Assembly: GCF_001550065.1 (NCBI RefSeq)
Contig: NZ_LRUB01000032.1
Coordinates: 69,501 to 133,500, forward strand
Length of the DNA stretch: 64,000 nt
Direction: 5' to 3'
DNA from: Kordiimonas lipolytica
Lineage (GTDB): Bacteria > Pseudomonadota > Alphaproteobacteria > Sphingomonadales > Kordiimonadaceae
The notes below the pieces were generated by a model. That model was not told the origin of the DNA. It searched no databases and saw only the letters and a list, made by a program, of their open reading frames with translations. How positions within the stretch are numbered: the first letter of the stretch is position 1; the number at the start of each line of letters is the position of its first letter. The translations under genes and the position numbers were made by a program. Positions 62,506 through 64,000 of this stretch are shown in pieces.

Positions 62506-64000
62506 TTACTGCCAATCTTTGTCACGCCCGCGGATTTCCTGTTCGTCCGCCTGCATCAGGCGCTCAAGCTCCTGCCGGGCCTTGATGGCATAGTCGATAG
62601 CTTTTTTCTGGTCGCCCCGGAACTGCATCGCATCCTTCAGCATCTTCTCGTCATACCGGCGGAACTTCCGCGCCACCCGGTGCGCCTGATGGGCACCGAA
62701 CCCCAGCTCCTTGAGCGCCAACTCGCCTATTTCAAGCGCGGAGCCGAATGTTTCGCGCCGGGCCAGCGTGACCCCGATTTCCACCAAGTCAGCCACATCG
62801 CCCCGCCCTTGCGCCCGCGCCAGAATGGTCAGGTCAGGATAGTGGCGCCGCACCCGTTTTGCGGTCTCCAGCAGTACTTCCTGGTCATCGATTGCAAGGA
62901 CCAAAATCCGCGCCTTCGCGATGCCCGCCGCCTCCAGAAGGTCAAGCCGCCCCGCGTCGCCATAAAAAACCTTGAAGCCGAATTTCCTCAGCATCTCGAT
63001 ATGATTGGGGTTGTGATCCAGAACCGTGATGGGAATACCAAGCGACATCAGAAGCCGCCCTACGATCTGCCCGAACCGGCCATATCCGGCGATAATCACC
63101 GGGTTGCCTTCATCGCGCACATCGCTTTCCAGTTCCTGCTCCCGGCACACATGCGGGCAGATGAAGCGGTCGTATATCAACAACAGGACAGGCGTGGTGA
63201 GCATGGAGAAGGTGGCGACAAGCACAAGAAGTGCGGCAAGTTCAGTATCCATCAGCCCAGCCTGCGCGGTCAGTGAAATCAGGACAAAGGCAAACTCGCC
63301 GCCTTGCGACAGCACAAAGGCAAACAGCCAACCGTCCGCGAGCGTCAGTTTAGCTGGGCGTGCGAGCGCCAGAAGAACCAGTGTCTTCACCGCCAGAAAG
63401 CCGCCCAAAATCATCAGCACACGAAGCGGTTCCGCAATCAGGAGGGAAAAATCCACCGTCATCCCAACAGCGATGAAGAACAGCCCCAACAGCAAGCCCT
63501 TGAAAGGTTCAAGGTTAAGCTCAAGTTCGTGGCGATACTCGGATTCCGCCAGAAGCACCCCCGCGAGGAAAGTGCCAAGCGCCATGGAGATGCCCACTGC
63601 CTGCATCAGAAGCCCGGTGCCAATCACCAGGAACAACGAAAAGGCTGTGAAAACCTCCCTGAGACGGGTTTCTGCAATGTACCGAAAGACGGGCCTAAGG
63701 AGATACCGCCCACCCACGATAATCAGCAGAAAAACGGCAAATGGCTTCAGCACTGCCATAAGGTTCGCTTCCTGGGTCAAGGCATGGGTCGCGAACAAGG
63801 GCACAACCGCAAGCACAGGGATCACCGCCAAGTCCTGGAACAGGAGGACCGAAAATGTCAGGCGACCGACCGGGTTTTTCGCCAGCCCCCTTTCTTCAAG
63901 AGACTGCAACGCCATGGGCGTGGACGACATGGCAAGCGCGAGCGCAGCCACAAGCGCCACCCCGGGTTCAAGCCCCAGAAGACTTGCACAAAGTCCCAGC
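62506..64000 (-). CDS. CPA2 cation:proton antiporter with RCK domain (partial, 5' end off the window)
   Basis: The frame is open to the right edge, at least 498 codons; the start is outside the window. Membrane segments (for example LTFSVLLFQDLAVIPVLAVV) carry the QDLAVIP motif of CPA2 transporters. A cytosolic RCK_N domain follows (NPVIIAGYGRFGQIVGRLLM, AGRLDLLEAAGIAKARILVL). It is a paralogue of the 48601-50310 product but with a long, charged, helical C-terminal tail (ending EEQEIRGRDKDWQ-like) that the other lacks. K+/H+ exchange is likely; no KefG/KefF-type partner was seen. Confidence 0.9.
   Translation of the reverse strand, partial: LGLCASLLGLEPGVALVAALALAMSSTPMALQSLEERGLAKNPVGRLTFSVLLFQDLAVIPVLAVVPLFATHALTQEANLMAVLKPFAVFLLIIVGGRYLLRPVFRYIAETRLREVFTAFSLFLVIGTGLLMQAVGISMALGTFLAGVLLAESEYRHELELNLEPFKGLLLGLFFIAVGMTVDFSLLIAEPLRVLMILGGFLAVKTLVLLALARPAKLTLADGWLFAFVLSQGGEFAFVLISLTAQAGLMDTELAALLVLVATFSMLTTPVLLLIYDRFICPHVCREQELESDVRDEGNPVIIAGYGRFGQIVGRLLMSLGIPITVLDHNPNHIEMLRKFGFKVFYGDAGRLDLLEAAGIAKARILVLAIDDQEVLLETAKRVRRHYPDLTILARAQGRGDVADLVEIGVTLARRETFGSALEIGELALKELGFGAHQAHRVARKFRRYDEKMLKDAMQFRGDQKKAIDYAIKARQELERLMQADEQEIRGRDKDWQ

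Overview
The window is a GC-rich, gene-dense chromosomal segment of an alphaproteobacterium. The block murA - DUF2948 - hisG - hisD - UPF0262 - low-molecular-weight phosphatase - infA - maf - RNase E/G - yacG - tRNA-Phe is a typical alphaproteobacterial arrangement. DUF2794, the short (HisZ-dependent) HisG and the cobalamin riboswitch in front of a TonB-dependent receptor fit the same class. The genus cannot be named from the sequence alone; a marine, Kordiimonas-like lineage is only a guess. No phage, transposase, integrase or CRISPR array was seen.

Layout. 1-4.4 kb: a Gld-type ABC exporter operon on the minus strand (its GldG-like gene runs off the left edge) and a LigE-like glutathione transferase. 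4.4-10.7 kb: two secreted GIN-domain proteins, DUF2794, a secreted PD40-like protein, an ankyrin-repeat protein, an NRAMP relative lacking the usual metal-binding motifs, and a small glyoxalase-like protein. 10.7-19.3 kb: a lipid kinase, then a copper/silver efflux operon (Met/Cys-rich peptide, CusC, CusB fused to a CusF-like domain, CusA, an NTF2-like protein, a PepSY protein) behind a MerR-type promoter. 19.3-22 kb: a CadC-like membrane regulator divergent from a secreted lectin-fold protein. 22-25.5 kb: an Lrp regulator, a small gene behind an intrinsic terminator, a GshB-like ligase, an ArsP-type permease and an ArsR repressor; the last two promoters share an operator-like sequence. 25.7-28.7 kb: a small membrane protein, a sulfotransferase and a glycosyltransferase-TPR protein. 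28.9-31.2 kb: a BtuB-like receptor under a cobalamin riboswitch. 31.3-32.9 kb: photoactive yellow protein (PYP) and its chromophore-activating ligase. 32.9-41.9 kb: housekeeping genes between tRNA-Thr and tRNA-Phe. 42-47 kb: an unrecognised four-gene operon, an orphan periplasmic binding protein and a decayed gene end. 47-64 kb: a Wzx-like flippase, two CPA2 antiporters, SlyX, formate-THF ligase, GNAT, an RluA-type pseudouridine synthase, an ornithine decarboxylase with a long leader holding two small ORFs, a double TonB_C protein, a flavoprotein, two secreted hydrolases, an M24 peptidase and a SulP transporter.

How the genes work together. Metal and metalloid handling recurs: Cus efflux, ArsR/ArsP beside a glutathione-synthase-like enzyme, the altered NRAMP and B12 uptake. 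The most striking unit is the PYP pair. The photoreceptor keeps every chromophore-site residue at canonical numbering, and the ligase 3 bases downstream has an acyl-carrier-like N-terminal segment; the tyrosine ammonia-lyase needed to make p-coumarate is not in the window. The ornithine decarboxylase leader (about 450 bases, a 50-codon basic ORF, a 47-codon ORF and a hairpin with a T-run) is the best candidate for an incompletely described regulatory system.
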